A DNA stretch of 64,000 nucleotides from Alisma plantago-aquatica. Lineage: Eukaryota; Streptophyta; Magnoliopsida; Alismatales; Alismataceae. Under the pieces are notes generated by a model. That model ran no database searches and was not told where the DNA came from. It saw only the letters and a program-made list of their open reading frames with translations. Of this stretch, positions 19,532-32,881 are shown piece by piece. Position 1 is the stretch's first letter. Every line of letters begins with the position of its first letter. A program made the translations under genes and the position numbers. The stretch is taken from assembly GCA_963693085.1 (NCBI GenBank), contig OY856414.1, forward strand, positions 259,665,001 to 259,729,000, read 5' to 3'.

Positions 19532-22451
19532 CGATTAGTGAATTCACACAACCAGAAAATGTGGGATTCTTCTTCTATTTCTGAGTTACACAGATAACAT
19601 CTGGATGCGAGCTGGGTTCCCCTAGTTTTTAGGAAGCACTATGTAACCAACTTTCCAAGAAGGGCTTTCTAGGCAAAAATTTGCATTCTATTAGGTAGAT
19701 TTAGAGACCAAAGCCATTTAGTCCAGCGAGGCTCTGGTTCCTTTTGTCTGCATAAGTTCCAAGTGCCTTTGAGCGTGAAGTTCATCATGCCTTCGAAGTA
19801 ACAGAGGTCCTCAGCCTGGATCTTGGTATTTTTACTTATTTTCAACAGAGCATCGACACCCCTAGCCATAGGGAGTTTCCAATCTCCGTCCTTGATCAGT
19901 GAGTTGAGTTTCATATTAGGGTTAATTCCCGACCTCATTTTAAGGCCATCACCAATGCGAGCCTACAAAAAAACACCCTCCGCCCAAGGATCTTGCCAGA
20001 TGGAAATTTTATCACCTTTCCCAATATTGAATTGGACCAAAGGTAGCAGGGTGTCTCTGTGTTTAAGGATAGCTCTCCACATCCAGCTGTCTCCAGTCTT
20101 GGATTTATAGGACCATACAATGTCATTCCTAAGGTAGACATTGTGAATCCACTTCACCCACAAGTTGTTTTTATTGTTTGTGATGTCCCAGATCAGGAGA
20201 GTGAGGCCAGCCTGGCTCCATTCCTTGACTCTCCTAATCCCCATGCCTCCTTCATGCTTGGGTTTTGCATACGTTCTCCCACGAGACAGTGTGGAAGTGG
20301 TTTGACCCATCCAAGTCACCCCATAGAAAGTTTCTACATAGTCTCTCAATTTCTTCAGTGATGGACTTAGGAAGAGGGAACGTTCCTGTCCAGAAAAGAT
20401 GGTAGGAGGAAAGAGTCGAGATGATTAACTCGAGTCTACCTGCCTTACTGAGAAGCTTCATCTTCCATGAATCAAGTTTGGTCTTTATTTTGTCCACCAA
20501 AGGATAGCACATACTTTTTGTAAGTCTTCCCGACAATAGGGGAAAACCCAGGTACTTGACTGGCAGTTGATTTTTTACAACCCCTAGGGGCAGGCCGATC
20601 AAGTTAGAAGAAGAAGCACTTGTGAAGAGCTGGTTTTTGGTTGGATTAAGCTCAAAACCAGAGCATTCATTGAAGGCTTGCATACGCACCTTAATGCTTG
20701 AAACATTGCTGCCAGTTGCTTGAGAGAAAATAAGTAAGTCATCAACGAGTAAAATATGTGAGACCTCTACGTTTCTCACTTTTAGAGGTGTGAGTTTCTT
20801 TTCATTTACTACATCCTTCAAAATTGCAGTGAGTCCTTCCATGCCTATAATGAATAAGTAAGGGGCTAAAGGATCTCCTTGTCTTATCCTACACGAGGCC
20901 TGAATAATTTCCGATGGAGCCCCATTAACTAGGATTTGGAAGGAAGCAGAGAACATACATTCCTTTACCCAATGTAGCCAGCAGGGGGGGACTCCATTTC
21001 AGCCATGATATCAAGGATATAATTTCTATCAATAGTGTCGTAAGCCTTGCTGAGGTCTGCCTTCAAGCAGAACTTTTGTGACTTGCAATGGTTTAAATCA
21101 CTTATAGCTTCATTTGCTAGGAGAATCGCATCGGAAATAAACCTCCCCTTGACAAAAGCCGATTGGTTTAGGCTAATGATGATGGGCATTACATCTTTGA
21201 GTCTATTTGCCAAAATTTTTGCTATGATTTTATAGACAAAATTACACAACGAGATTGGTCTCCAATCATTAATAGCTTCTGGCTACTTCACCTTGGGAAT
21301 GAGAGCAAGAAAAGTCTTATTTGTCTCTTTTAGAAGTCTACCCTTTAGGAAGAAATCTTTTATGGCTTTGCAAACATCATTGCTCGTAGTCTCCCAAGTA
21401 TTCTTGAAAAAATGGGCACTGAACCCATTAGGGCTAGGTGCCTTATCATCACTGGCCGCTTTAACTACTTTAAAATTTTCTTCGTCTGTCACCAACTTGC
21501 AGATTTCATCTTTTTGATCACTTGTGATCTTTGCAATATATATCCATTTACATTTTGTACCATTACTATCTTTGTTGAATAGATTGGAGTAATGGACGTT
21601 GAAACAATGTTTTATCTCTACCTCATCATGGACTATTTGGCCATCCACTAAAATCAATTTGATTTGATTCTTGGCTTTCTGAGTTTTTAATGAAGCGTAG
21701 AAAAACCTGGAGTTCGTGTCTCCCTCTTTTAGCCACTGTATTCTGGATTTTTGATGAATTATGGATTCCTCCACTCTTCTAGTCTTCAGGGCTTACTCCT
21801 TTTTTGTCTTTGATATCTCCCATAATAATTCATTTGTTGGATCCAAATCAGCACTGACCTGAGCCGAGGGAGCCTCCTTTTCACTATTTTTTGCAGAGTC
21901 TGAAACATTCCCTTGCATCTCCCAGTTCCAGGTTTGTAAGGAGCTTTTTGTAAGCCTTAGCTTATGGTAGAGAACATACATTGGACATCCATTTTGTTTT
22001 TGGGACGATGCCTTTTCAACCACTTCCTTGAAACCAAGAAGATCAGCCCACACATTGAAATACCTCACAGGATATTTGTATGGTTTCTTCTCCTCATCTA
22101 GGTGAAGGACCTGGATATAGTGGTCACTATAGATAGTAAGTAAGACTTCAAGACACATTTGAGGGAGGTCAGTCAGTAATGGAAGTTGGCAGGACGACCT
22201 ATCAGTTTTAGACCTGGTATTATTCTTCCTAGTCTGTTGGTTATTCCATGTAAAAAATGGTCCTTTCATAGGTAGCTCGAAAACATCAGTGTCAGCGATT
22301 GCTTTATTAAAGTCCATCATGGATCTAGATGAGGGGGCTGAACGCCCAAATCTTTCAGTGGCAGCACGAACAATGTTGAAATCACCAAGGATTATCCACA
22401 CTGCCTTTAGCTTAGTGTGGATATATTTAAGGTCTTCCCAGAGATTGAATC
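19532..22451 (-). pseudogene. L1-type LINE ORF2 fragment: endonuclease, reverse transcriptase, zf-RVT
   Basis: Non-LTR retrotransposon protein, read on the minus strand in several frames because of indels and stops. From 22451: C-terminal part of the apurinic-type endonuclease (WIILGDFNIVR, GPFFTWNNQQ, SDHYIQVL); reverse transcriptase with QSAFVKGRFISDAILLANE (about 21180-21120), GDPLAPYLFIIGMEGL, and the catalytic box LLVDDLLIFSQA near 20715-20756 (both Asp kept); and the C-terminal zinc-binding zf-RVT with CYLCNSEIEEESHIFWLC at about 19602-19549. The left end is cut by Gypsy B and the 5' end by Gypsy-derived D. ORF1 and the true 3' end are not in view. The clade assignment to plant L1 is by motif recognition. 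Confidence 0.9.
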
Positions 22452-23000
22452 TGTAACAACCCCACCTCCAAATAACCCCCAATTAAAGGAGACCAGAAGG
22501 TTAGATCCATTATCTTAATTAAGAGGATCAAAGGTTTGACAAATAATCAATAACAATTATCAAATTCTACCAACTATACTGAAATTTGGTATAAATTAAA
22601 ACTTTTTGCATACCTTTGAAAAACTTGGATTACTAAACTTCTATCCACATGAGAGAATATTCTAACTAATCCCCCTTGATTGTTAATCCTCATTAAATTC
22701 AACATATGCCACTTTACTATTTATTCTTTTCACTTGTACCTAAAATGCCAACCAACAAAACGTCGGTCAGCATAAAGCTGGTATGTGGGGGAAACAATAA
22801 TCGTGCAACTATTATAACAATGTAATCAACCAATTATCATTTAACAACCAAGATTACGTCTTAAGAAATACTACTCCATCGTTACCTATCCCCTATCTCT
22901 GTGTTGTCCCTGCAGTGGACCTGGATGCTACCTTCCTCATGGTAGATCCCCATTAAACCTGCCATGATCCTACCTAACAGGTAGACCAATATCTAGGGTT

Positions 23001-23101
23001 GAGTCGCATGGCACTACCCATAGGTAGCCCAATCCCTAACTCATGGGTACTAAAGAGTCGCATGGCACTACCCATAGGTAGCCCAATCCCTAACTCAAGG
23101 T
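23001..23101 (-). repeat. 54-bp tandem repeat in the D LTR
   Basis: Units start at 23001 and 23055 (GAGTCGCATGGCACTACCCA...). They are followed by diverged GGTAGCC-containing copies to about 23190. The same pair is at 30848 and 30902 in the other LTR. It contains the inverted pair CTACCCATAGGTAG. Confidence 0.85.
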
Positions 23102-24772
23102 GACTTGATGGTCCTACCCCATTGGTAGCCATGTACTAAGTCATGTAATGACCTGATGGACCTACCTCATAGGTAGCCATGCACTAGGTCAAACTATTAA
23201 GCCACAGAGGGGACTGGGATCTGAGCTAGTAGGCACATATCTTAAGTGATAGTCATATCCACATTATAGTTTGCATGAATTAAATTCATCCAATAGTTTA
23301 ATTCAAGTCATCGAGGAAAACTTAAAGAAACTTCGAAAAACTAATTCGAGATATTCATAAGTGTAACCACATACCTGTCAGGCTGAATTGAGATAGAACA
23401 GTCCAATCAATCAAGACATCCAATCAAGCAAGTACAAGAATCCTGAATTTACATTCAATTCCTTTTTATCAAAAACTATCTAATACATCTTGCTACTTAA
23501 TGTTTCTATTCCTTTTTAGGATTTCTACCTCCTTTTAGGGTTTACTTTTCAATTAGGGTTTTACTTCCCCTTACTCTTTTAAACCCCAATTTTCTCATCT
23601 AACCTTCACAAAAGTTATTATGGTTACCTTTTAACAACACATAACCATAATTTTAGAAATAGCACAATTAATCATTAAATAAGTCCATTAAGCCTCTTTT
23701 ACATTAAAGCTACCATTTTTATCCTTTTAATCTATGACAAAGTCATTACACTCATTTATCATCAATTTGTAGTTCATTATGGTCTAATTCACATATGAAC
23801 TCTTTTGTCATTAATTCTACCTTTCTCCATTTGAAAACCCTAATTACTACATTAAGGGTATTTATCCACAATTAGGAACCTTTATTCTCAGAATAGCTTA
23901 AAACCATGAAAACTCAACTCTATAATTATATTTTCCCAAATTAGGGTTTCTAAACATAATCATGTGCATAAAACCCTAAAACAAGCATGAAACTACTTTT
24001 TTTCAAAATTAACTCCTTTCTTTTATTCTTAATATGTTAATATTTCTCAAAATTAGGGTTCCAAACAAAATTAACCTCAAAGGAGTCATTAAATCTGAGT
24101 TCCATTTCAAATTAGGGTTTTTACCATAATTTAATACATCAAAGGTGATAAGTTTATGTACTTTTTGAATTGCAAGCAACATCAGGCTCAAATTATATTT
24201 TTATTGGATTCTTCATGTTTTTCTGATAAACTTTTATGTATAGATCACCTTCATCTGATATTTCCATAATTAGATACATATTTTACAAGATAAATCTTTT
24301 TCTACCAATCAAAAGTGACCACGTTGATTTATTGGATTAAATAGCAAACTGGCGGGCAACGCGCTTGTTAACTAGGAGGGATTGTGAAATTACCATAAGG
24401 GACAGTCCCTTTCAACAGGGACGCATTGGTAGGGGTGTAATTCCTCTCTTGGTTGTCTTCCACTTGCAGATTGTCCTTCTCGCGAGCCGCCGATCAACTC
24501 GATGGTTGACTTGGTGCGCTGCTGCTTCTCCGTGCAATCCAAGGCTGTTGGGAGCTCCGCCACATTCTCCCAAACTCGGTGGACTTCTTGATTGCGCCGA
24601 CTACTCCCCTCTAGCACTCAGTCGGCACTGTGCAACCTCAGATGAAGCAGGTCCTCGGCGGGGGTCAGGGTCAGGTCGAAAACTCCAATTGAGGATGCCT
24701 AAACACTCATCTCCTCACCCTGATCCCACGAGCAGAGTTTTTACAATTGATGGTACAACACAACTCCCCCCC

Positions 24773-24780
24773 TTTATATA
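24773..24780 (-). promoter_or_regulatory. Probable TATA box of the D LTR
   Basis: The minus strand reads CCCTATATAAAGGGGGGGAG. This is a classic TATATAAA upstream of a GC-richer stretch, about 1.1 kb from the LTR start. Confidence 0.6.
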
Positions 24781-25939
24781 GGGTTGGGCCACTTGTATAT
24801 GACATTAGGGAAACTCAATTCCCATTATAACAGGTACTCAATCCTCGTATGGATCGAGTCCTCGTGGCCTCCCGAAGGCAGAAGGCCTACTTCCAGATCC
24901 AGAGACAGACTGGAGTGCGAGGAAAGTGGAGAGGAAATCTCTACCAATTTCTTAGCTTTCCTAGTCGGTCTGGAGGTAGAGGACGACATCTCTACGGTTG
25001 GATCTCAGATCCACGATTGTCGCAAAAATAGAAAATAGGGAAAAATAGGGGAAATAGGGTAATTCACTTGTTCTTTGAAAAATGTATAACTCTCAAACCA
25101 TGGCCCCATTTAATCCCAAATTTTGAGGGAAACTTAATAATGCTTTCATCTTCCTCGCTGCCAAATTTTGGCTCATTGTCTAAAAGAAAACGTGCCTTTT
25201 CTTTAGGTGCAAATTATTACTCAATTTAGTATATTTCTCACCTATTTTCTCTTTCCTTTGCTATTAAATTATGATCTTGAATTCCTTGGTCCTCAAGGAA
25301 CCCTAAAGGAACTAAATTCTATTTTCATTTAATAGGAAATACTTCCTTTTTATCAATGCTACAAAATTCATTCATTATCTTGTTTATTTCATTTCAAAAT
25401 ATCACTTTTTGAGGATTTCTCGTCTTCTTTCTTTTTATTTTCCTCATTGGCATTCCTTTTAATATTAGAAACCTCATGGATAGAAAATCCATCTAGGATA
25501 ACTCAATTATACCTCTTTTCACTTATATTCCCCATTTTATCATTGCTTTCAATTTCTTTCTTAATAAAGAAATATTTAATTGAGCTTTTCTTTTCTTATT
25601 GCTTTCATTTTGCAACTTTGGATTCCTTGGAACCCAAGGAACCCAAGAGGCACGAAATCCCTCTTGGATTTGCCTGCTAGAGGTTTCCACATATTTCTTT
25701 CCTCTATTTTCTTATTTCCTCAATAATAGAGTTTCTTTTGTCCTTTCTTTATTATTGGGCCCAATAGCCAATAAAGCCCACAAAATAATCATCAAGGCTA
25801 TTTTAAACGAAAATCATGCATTCAATCATTATTTGTTCATTATCTATTTTTTGTGCATTATCTTTATTATGAGAAATTACATTTCTCACCAAATGAACCC
25901 CAAAAAATTGGGGTTGTAACATCCTTCTCCTCTTATAAT

Positions 25940-28140
25940 AATTTTGTCCTCAAATTTCCATCAAGCAAACAAACAATTCAGGATAAGCCTTTCTTATGTC
26001 CATCAAGGCTCCCATGTGGCTTCACCCTTTCCATGGTGCTTCCTAAGAGCCTTCATCATCTCATATTCTTCCATCTAAGTTCTTTCTTACCTTGGTATAT
26101 CATACCCTCATAGGTGACTCAGGACATTTCAGCCTCTCAAAAGCTGACTAGGTTAATGGCTCAGCACATGGCTTGGGTACTTCACATAGTGCTCTAGATA
26201 AGACTCATGGAACATATTACACATCATGTTATCCTGAGGGGAAAGGCTAAACACAACCATCTCCACCAATCCATCTCAAATGGACCCATATATTGGGGAC
26301 TCGGCTTTCTCAGTTGTAGCTTAGAGGGGTCGGATTTTCACATCACATACTCTCCCACAGTGAACTGCATGTCAGTCTGCTTTGCATCAGCTCACGACTC
26401 ATGTCGCTTCTGTCTCCCTCTCATCCATTGCACGATCAAAGTGACTTCATCTACACACACTGTGGTTCTTTTCTGACCTTCACGAGGTCTCCTTCACCAA
26501 CATCATCTTAATGAAGTGGTGATTGACACAACCTCCTTATAGAACTTCTTGCATCCCGATAAAGGCTATGGTGGTTAACATCACATCTTAAGAACGGTCT
26601 CTATGTATCACCCTGAATGAGCACACATGCTCTCATCAGACCCTCTAGTATGGATCATACTGTCCATTAATATGAGGTGATAAAATGTACTGACATCGAG
26701 TTCTTCATGTATCTACTTTCACCTAATGGAAGTGAACCTTTAGGTCCTACTCAAGAACTTTTAAACTCACATCATAGTGTACCTGAACCATCTCTCTCTC
26801 TTATAAGTAGTTCAACCCGATCTGTCCCTTGACAATACTCTTTCTCTCTCATGCAATCTAGGTAAGGCGATCTACCATAACCCATATTGCATCTTGACCT
26901 TCCTTGGTCTAGGGGAGACTTACCACAACATCCATAGTGATGAACTCCCATTCCCTCTAGGGGATTCTTTATCCTCTATAACAATACACTGGGTTACTGG
27001 TGTTTGTCCTTCACATCCTGTCATGCATGGCAACATATCACATGCAACTTTAACTTAGGTATCCAAAGTACTACTGTCACCTACTATCTTTGTAGTACCA
27101 AGGTGTATCATGATCCCTGCATGTCATGATTCCTCAAGATTGATTCCTCAGAAACCCTAAACCACTCTAGTCAGGGTTTCATCTCCTTCTTTTCCAAAGA
27201 AGTGCATCTGAGGTACTACCACCATCCTTTCATTGCATCAGGGTCTAGGCTGGCTAACCAAACAACTACTAACTTGTTCAACATATCTCATTATATCTGA
27301 ATGTTATCCAAACACATCTCCTTTTTCAAACTTAGGGTTAGCCCAATAACTTCTTTTAGTCTCTAGCTAAACTAGGCAGCTGCATCTCAACCACTTCACA
27401 TCCTTATGTGTAAAAGTACTATTGAAGACATACACCTCCATGTATTCCACTTATCATCTCATCTTGGACCCTAAGTCTATCTTCATCAAGAAACTCTGAG
27501 CTCATCCACTTAGGTTTTGAACTCAACCTTGTATAAGTCATAGCTCATGATAAAACATCCTTATAAGGTGACTACCTTATTTCTCTTGTTGTTGTAAACC
27601 ATCCATGAATCGTTCAATCCACAAAGGCACGTTATCATCTTTGTCCACATACCTCATAGCAACATTCCAACTTCACATCATCCATATTCCTAGTGTATGG
27701 CATGCGTACTGTCCTATCTCTCAATCCCATAACAAGAGGAAATAAGCATTTGGCGGTCGTCCAAACATAGAGCTCTTCATGTTGCAATAATTGAGATGGT
27801 ACATCCCACCTTGCCAGTACACCTTTAAATCTAAGTTGAAACATGCCACATATGTCTCTGCATCACAATCATCTCAATATCAAAGTTACTTCCATGGAAA
27901 ACTGGTCTCGAACCTACTTGGGTCACCACATAATCCTTGGTCATCTCCTCCAGGTTTGTAGGGTGCTGGGACTTTTGGGGTCATCCCTCTTCCCTTATGC
28001 ATCTAGAGAGTGCCCTAATCATCTGCCCTTTGGGTCCCATGAGTTTATGAAGTTGATCAATCTCCTAACCCATGGCCCTCAGACAATGATAGACGTTACC
28101 TCCCGACCCTATGGTCATGTACAACTAGGGAATTAGGCAA
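25940..28140 (-). pseudogene. Relics of Gypsy coding sequence in element D
   Basis: Minus-strand fragments recognisable by comparison with chromovirus Gypsy proteins and with element E. These are the integrase entry motif around 26950-26868 (from WEFITM through GRDAIWVMVD); the post-integrase motif LRKPSPQYMGPFEM at about 26325-26276; the C-terminal KHHGKGEATWEP followed by a YPELF-like sequence at about 26060-25960; and a frame at about 28136-27990 reading HCLRAMG, stop, EIDQLHKLMGPKGQM. The last also occurs in E with the same stop codon and may be gag. Frames are broken by many stops and shifts, so no protein can be made. Confidence 0.65.
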
Positions 28141-30279
28141 CTCCTACTTCCATCAGTCTTATCCCTACCTGACCCTAGGATAGAATTAGGATTCTATTAT
28201 AGTACATGTCCAGCTTAGAACCTTACCCAAGCCTTCATCATCTCTCTCTCTCTCTGCATTCATGGGCTGACTTCCATCCTTTCATAGGGTCATGGAAACC
28301 TGCCTACCTTGGTCAGGCCCCATACTGGTTACCTCCATGGTAACACATCCACATGCACTTAGAGATGATTATCTATGGGTCTACAAGTTCATGCTCCTAC
28401 CATGTACTTTTCACTTAGGTTCTCAAGCTCCTATGAGACCTCTTTAGGTTTCCACAAAACCCACAAACTGGAACACACCCTACCAAAGGGTTCCTCTCCC
28501 AGGATGGGAGGAAACTACAACTCTTGAAAACAAGGTCATAAACATCCTTAGGGTTTATATTCACATGAGCATGCTTAACCTAGCAGCCACTAAGGCACAA
28601 GCAGACCACCCACTAAACCATGCTAAGTCATACTTGCTCTCATCCTCAACATTGGATCAAGATCATATCTTCCCATGTCATGACTTAGCTGTGGGGGTTC
28701 ATCATACCTGCCTTAAACTTAAGGGGTTCCCTTTTACTCTATACATGAAGAGTACCATGGTTGAAACTCAAATCTCATCATGAGCATCGGGTACACTGCT
28801 TCCCCTCTTAGGCCTAGGTTCACTTTTTAGGAGTCCAACTGCATGCTCAACCTCTTAACCACATATCCAACATGTATAAGGCATGACATGCACTTCCTGT
28901 CATCCTTCTATTCGAGCAACACTCCAGAGTTGAGTCCTCCTCAAGGACATTCAACAAGTTACAAGGCCTCACAACCTGTTACTAAACCTCTCTAGGTCTA
29001 AGGAACTCTTCTTCCTATCTCAGAAGGTAAACACCTACATTATAGGCACATAGGTACCATAAGCCTCATCCTCTCTCTAGGGTTTGGTTCCTCAAAGGGC
29101 CACTAAGATATCATCAGCCTCCAGGGATCAAGCACGAGGCAACCACTATCATCTACTTAGGTCACATCATCCTCAACTCCCACTATTCCTCATATTTCAG
29201 AGTCCAACCTTCTTTATTGGTCCTACTTTTCTCTCTAGAGCTAACTCCACATGCAACCTTACTACCTGAGGTCCTTTCTCCATGAAGAAACAAGCTCACA
29301 AGCATACCTCTACGTGGTCAAAGCCTATGCTCAAATTGATGTTTGCTCAAGATTACCCATAGCCCTTTATGCTTATCTCATCAGCTATCCAACATACTCC
29401 CTTGGCCAGGGTTTCAACTTACTGCTCACACTACTGACATACTCCGGGTGCATACTATGCCATGCTCATATAAGCTCATAGGGTTTCCATAGGTTCTTCT
29501 CTAACCTTATTAATGAAGGAGCTATCCTTCTCTCTACCATGCACACCCCTTTTCAGGATTGGGTCACCAAAGGCACTAGGTCATCCAACCTCTCATGGCT
29601 CATATGGGCATCCAAAAGCACATCCATCCAAACACCTAGTCTACCATGTCATCTAACTCGTCATGTCATCTCTTTCTCTAACCTTCACTTAGGGTTTGGG
29701 TTAACATCATCCTCAGAGGATGTGCCAGGTCTCTATTTGTAATGGAGATCTCTACCTCTAAGACTAACTCTCTCTTACTTATCCTCCTGACAAGAAGGTT
29801 TAGCCTCAGGTCTCTCCTGAGGGCATGACAACTTATGTCATATGACCTAAGCATGTATCTATTCCTTTATGCTTAATCTATTAAGCTTATGTCCATGACA
29901 TCTTACTTACATACTTTTTATTAATTTGGTGGAGGATTCGTTAATCCTTGTCAACATTACCCATACATCAAGAAGGTGAGGAAAAGAGAGAAAACCCTAA
30001 TCCTTATAATCCCTAACATCATTTGAGGTGAGAAGGGATGAACAAGATGAGAGAGTCCTAAAGGTATCTTATTTCGAGTCAAATACTGAGACATTGGCTA
30101 GGAAGTCACATTAATCACGGAGTCCTCGTATTCCGACTAACATTGCGGAGGAAAATCTTGCCAGCCCCCAGATGTGATTCTTTTCTAGACACCTCTGTCT
30201 TTCAGAAATTCCTCTAATAACTCCCTTGGGTTCTACTGAGTTTGTAAAATTTAATAATTATTAAAGATTAAATGAGGAA
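28141..30279 (-). other. 5' interior of element D without recognisable coding sequence
   Basis: About 2.1 kb between the primer site and the first recognisable relic. It matches the corresponding part of E in scattered blocks (for example around 29560-29740 against 46580-46770). No gag, zinc knuckle or start context is visible. Confidence 0.55.
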
Positions 30280-30296
30280 CCTATGCTCTGATACCA
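30280..30296 (-). other. Primer binding site of element D
   Basis: The minus strand reads TGGTATCAGAGCATAGG, two bases inside the LTR end at 30299. It is identical to the site of element E at 46064-46080. Confidence 0.88.
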
Positions 30297-30298
30297 AA

Positions 30299-32040
30299 TG
30301 TAACGACCCCGCCTCCCGGTAACCCCCAATTAAAGGAGACCAGAAGGTCAGAGCCATTATCTTAATTAACATGATCAAAGGTTCGACAAATAATCAATAA
30401 CAATTATCAAATTCTGCCAACTATACTAAAATCTGGTATAAATTAAAACTTTTTGCATACCTTTGAAAAACTTGGATTACTAAACATCTATCCACATGAG
30501 AGAATATTCTAACTAATCCTCCTTGATCGTTAATCCTCATTAAATTCCACATATGCCACTTTACTGTTTGTTCTTTTCACTTGTACCTAAAGCGTCGACA
30601 AACAAAACGTCGGTCATCATAAAGCTGGTATGTGGGGGAAACAATAATCGTACAACTATGATAACAATGGAATCAGCCAATTATCATTTAACAGCCAAGA
30701 TTACGTCTTAAGCAATACTACTCAATCCTTACTTATCCCTTGTCTTTGTGTTGTCCCTGTAGTGGACCTGGACGCTACCTTCCTCATGGTAGATCCCCAT
30801 TAAACCTGGCATGATCCTACCTAACAGGTAGATCAATATCTAGGGTTGAGTCGCATGGCACTACCCATAGGTAGCCCAATCCCTAACTCATGGGTACTAA
30901 AGAGTCGCATGGCACTACCCATAGGTAGCCCAATCCCTAACTCAAGGTGACTTGATGGTCCTACCCCATTGGTAGCCATGTACTAAGTCATGTAATGACG
31001 TGATGGACCTACCTCATAGGTAGCCATGCACTAGGTCAAACTATTAAGCCACAGAGGGGACTAGGATCTGAGCTAGTAGGCACATATCTTAAGTGATAGT
31101 CATATCCACATTATAGTTTGCATGAATTAAATTCATCCAACAGTTTAATTTAAATCATCGAGGAAAACTTCGGAAAACCTCGAAAAACTAATTTGAGATA
31201 TTCATAAGCGTAACCACATACATGTCATGATGAATTGAGATAGAACAGTCCAATCAATAAAGACATCCAATCAAGCAAGTACAAGAATCCTGAAATTACA
31301 TTCAATTCCTTTTTATCAAAAACCATCCAATACATCTTTCTACTTAATGTTTCTATTCCTTTTTAGGATTTCTACCTCTTTTTAGGGTTTACTTTGCAAT
31401 TAGGGTTTTACTTCCCCTTACTCTTTTAAACCCCAATTTTCTCATCTAACCTTCACGAAAGTTATAATGGTTACCTTTTAACAACACATAACCTTAATTT
31501 TAGAAATAGCACAATTAATCATTAATTAAGTCCATTAAGCCTCTTTTACATTAAAGCTACCATTTTTATCCTTTTAATCTATTATAAAGTCATTACACTC
31601 ATTTATCATCAATTCATAGTTCATTACGGTCTAATTCACATATGAACTCTATTTGTCATTAATTCTACCTTTATCCATTTGAAAACCCTAATTACTACAT
31701 TAAGGGTATTTATCCACAATTAGGAACCTTTATTCTCAGAATAGCTTAAAACCATGAAAACTCAACTCTATAATTATATTTTCCCAAATTAGGGTTTCTA
31801 AACATAATCATGTGCATAAAACCCTAAAACAAGCATGAAACTACCTTTTTCAAAATTAACTCCTTTCTTTTATTCTTAATAGGTTAATATTGCTTAGAAT
31901 TAGGGTTCCAAACCAAATTAACCTCAAAGGAATCATTAAATCTGAGTTCCATATCAAATTAGGGTTTGTACCATAATTTAATATGTCAAAGGTGATAAGT
32001 TTATGTACTTTTTAAATTGCAAGCAACTTCAGGCTCCAAT
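30299..32040 (-). repeat. 5' LTR of element D, truncated to its 3' half
   Basis: Matches 22452-24190 with a few percent difference, including the 54-bp repeats and telo-box-like motifs. Similarity stops at about 32040 (CAGGCTCCAATTAC), just before the position where the intact LTR continues into its core. The join to the Copia relic has no LTR end and no visible duplication, so it looks like a deletion by illegitimate recombination. Confidence 0.82.
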
Positions 32041-32610
32041 TACAATAAGATGTTTGTTAAGGGCACTAGACTTTTCTGAAGAATATCCATAAGTACTTGA
32101 GAAGAACTACAAATGAATTCTTCATTTATATGTTGAAGAAGAGTTGGTTGTAAGAGGTTATGTGGAAGCAACCTTCCAAACTGACGAGGATGACTACCGA
32201 TCACAATTACATTTTGTGTTCTACCTCAATGACATTGTGAGTCGGAAATTTTTTGAGAAAGAGACAGTAGCTTATTCTATAATAGAGTTTGAGTACATTG
32301 CTACCTCCAATGCTGTAAAAGAAATTGTATGGATAAAGAAATTCAATTGTCAACTAGGAGTGGTTCCATCCATTAATGGTGGAATAGAGCTCTATTGTGA
32401 CAACAGTGGAGCCATTACACAAGCTCAGAAATGTAGATCAAATTAGTGTTCAAAGCATATACTATGGTTGTACCATCTCATATGAGAGATCATATAGCAA
32501 GGAAATTTTCAGATTTACAAAGTGAAAATTTAAAGCAACTTTGATGATGTGCTGACCAAAGCACATTCATAAAAAGAAGCATGATGGTCATGTTAGATCG
32601 ATTGGACATA
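32041..32610 (+). pseudogene. Copia pol 3' end: RNase H relic (element F)
   Basis: Plus-strand fragment with the Copia RNase H order: GYVEATFQTDEDDYRSQ, a degraded VFYLN...ETVAYS segment, EYIATSNAVKEIVWIKKF, LGVVPSINGGIELYCDNSG with the conserved DNSGAI, then SKHIL...YHL and, after stops, DDVLTKA and KHDGHVRSIG. This is the end of a Ty1/copia polyprotein. Everything upstream is missing, replaced by the truncated D LTR. Several stops and substitutions at conserved positions show long decay. It could belong to the same broad Copia group as element A, but no overlapping domain is available to test this. Confidence 0.85.
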
Positions 32611-32881
32611 GGCCAACATGCTTTTTGCCAAGTCAACCCAAGGGAAAGCAAAGGTACAAGTGTTGGACTTGTATTTTTGTATCAACTTTTGGAGGGAAGG
32701 TCGGTAAACTAGGGAACTTTCTTCCTCCAACATATAATTGCAGTGAAGCACAACATCAGGAGGGGCATGCCTATAATATTTGGGGGACTTATCACCCCCA
32801 TTTCTCTTCACCTAGGCTAGGATCTTTCTACTCTAGAGCCTCTTAATTCCAGGCTTCACATCGATCACCTTCATTTCAAGC
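32611..32881 (+). other. Short flank between Copia relic and element C
   Basis: Presumably the 3' untranslated region or LTR remnant of Copia F; no partner repeat is visible. It was once contiguous with 54517 onward, before element C inserted. Confidence 0.4.

Larger units (their letters stand above)
22452..25921 (-). repeat. 3' LTR of element D (3470 bp)
   Basis: Plus-strand ends are TGTAACAACCCCACC at 22452 and TTGGGGTTGTAACA ending at 25921. The first 1.74 kb matches 30299-32040. It contains a 54-bp tandem repeat, telo-box-like motifs, and a GC-richer core (24360-25030) around a TATATAAA promoter. The outer 0.5 kb on the right resembles the start of the E LTR; the GC-richer core does not obviously match E. 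Confidence 0.88.
22452..32040 (-). mobile_element. Element D: largely non-coding Gypsy-derived LTR element, 5' LTR truncated
   Basis: On the minus strand: a 5' LTR of which only the 3' half remains (32040-30299), primer site, a 4.4-kb interior with relics of Gypsy coding sequence, polypurine tract, and a complete 3' LTR (25921-22452). It is a relative of element E (shared LTR ends, primer site, tract and interior). The left boundary is inside LINE L. The right boundary near 32040 is a break in the middle of the LTR joined to a Copia relic, so about 1.7 kb of LTR and any target duplication on that side were deleted. Confidence 0.88.
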
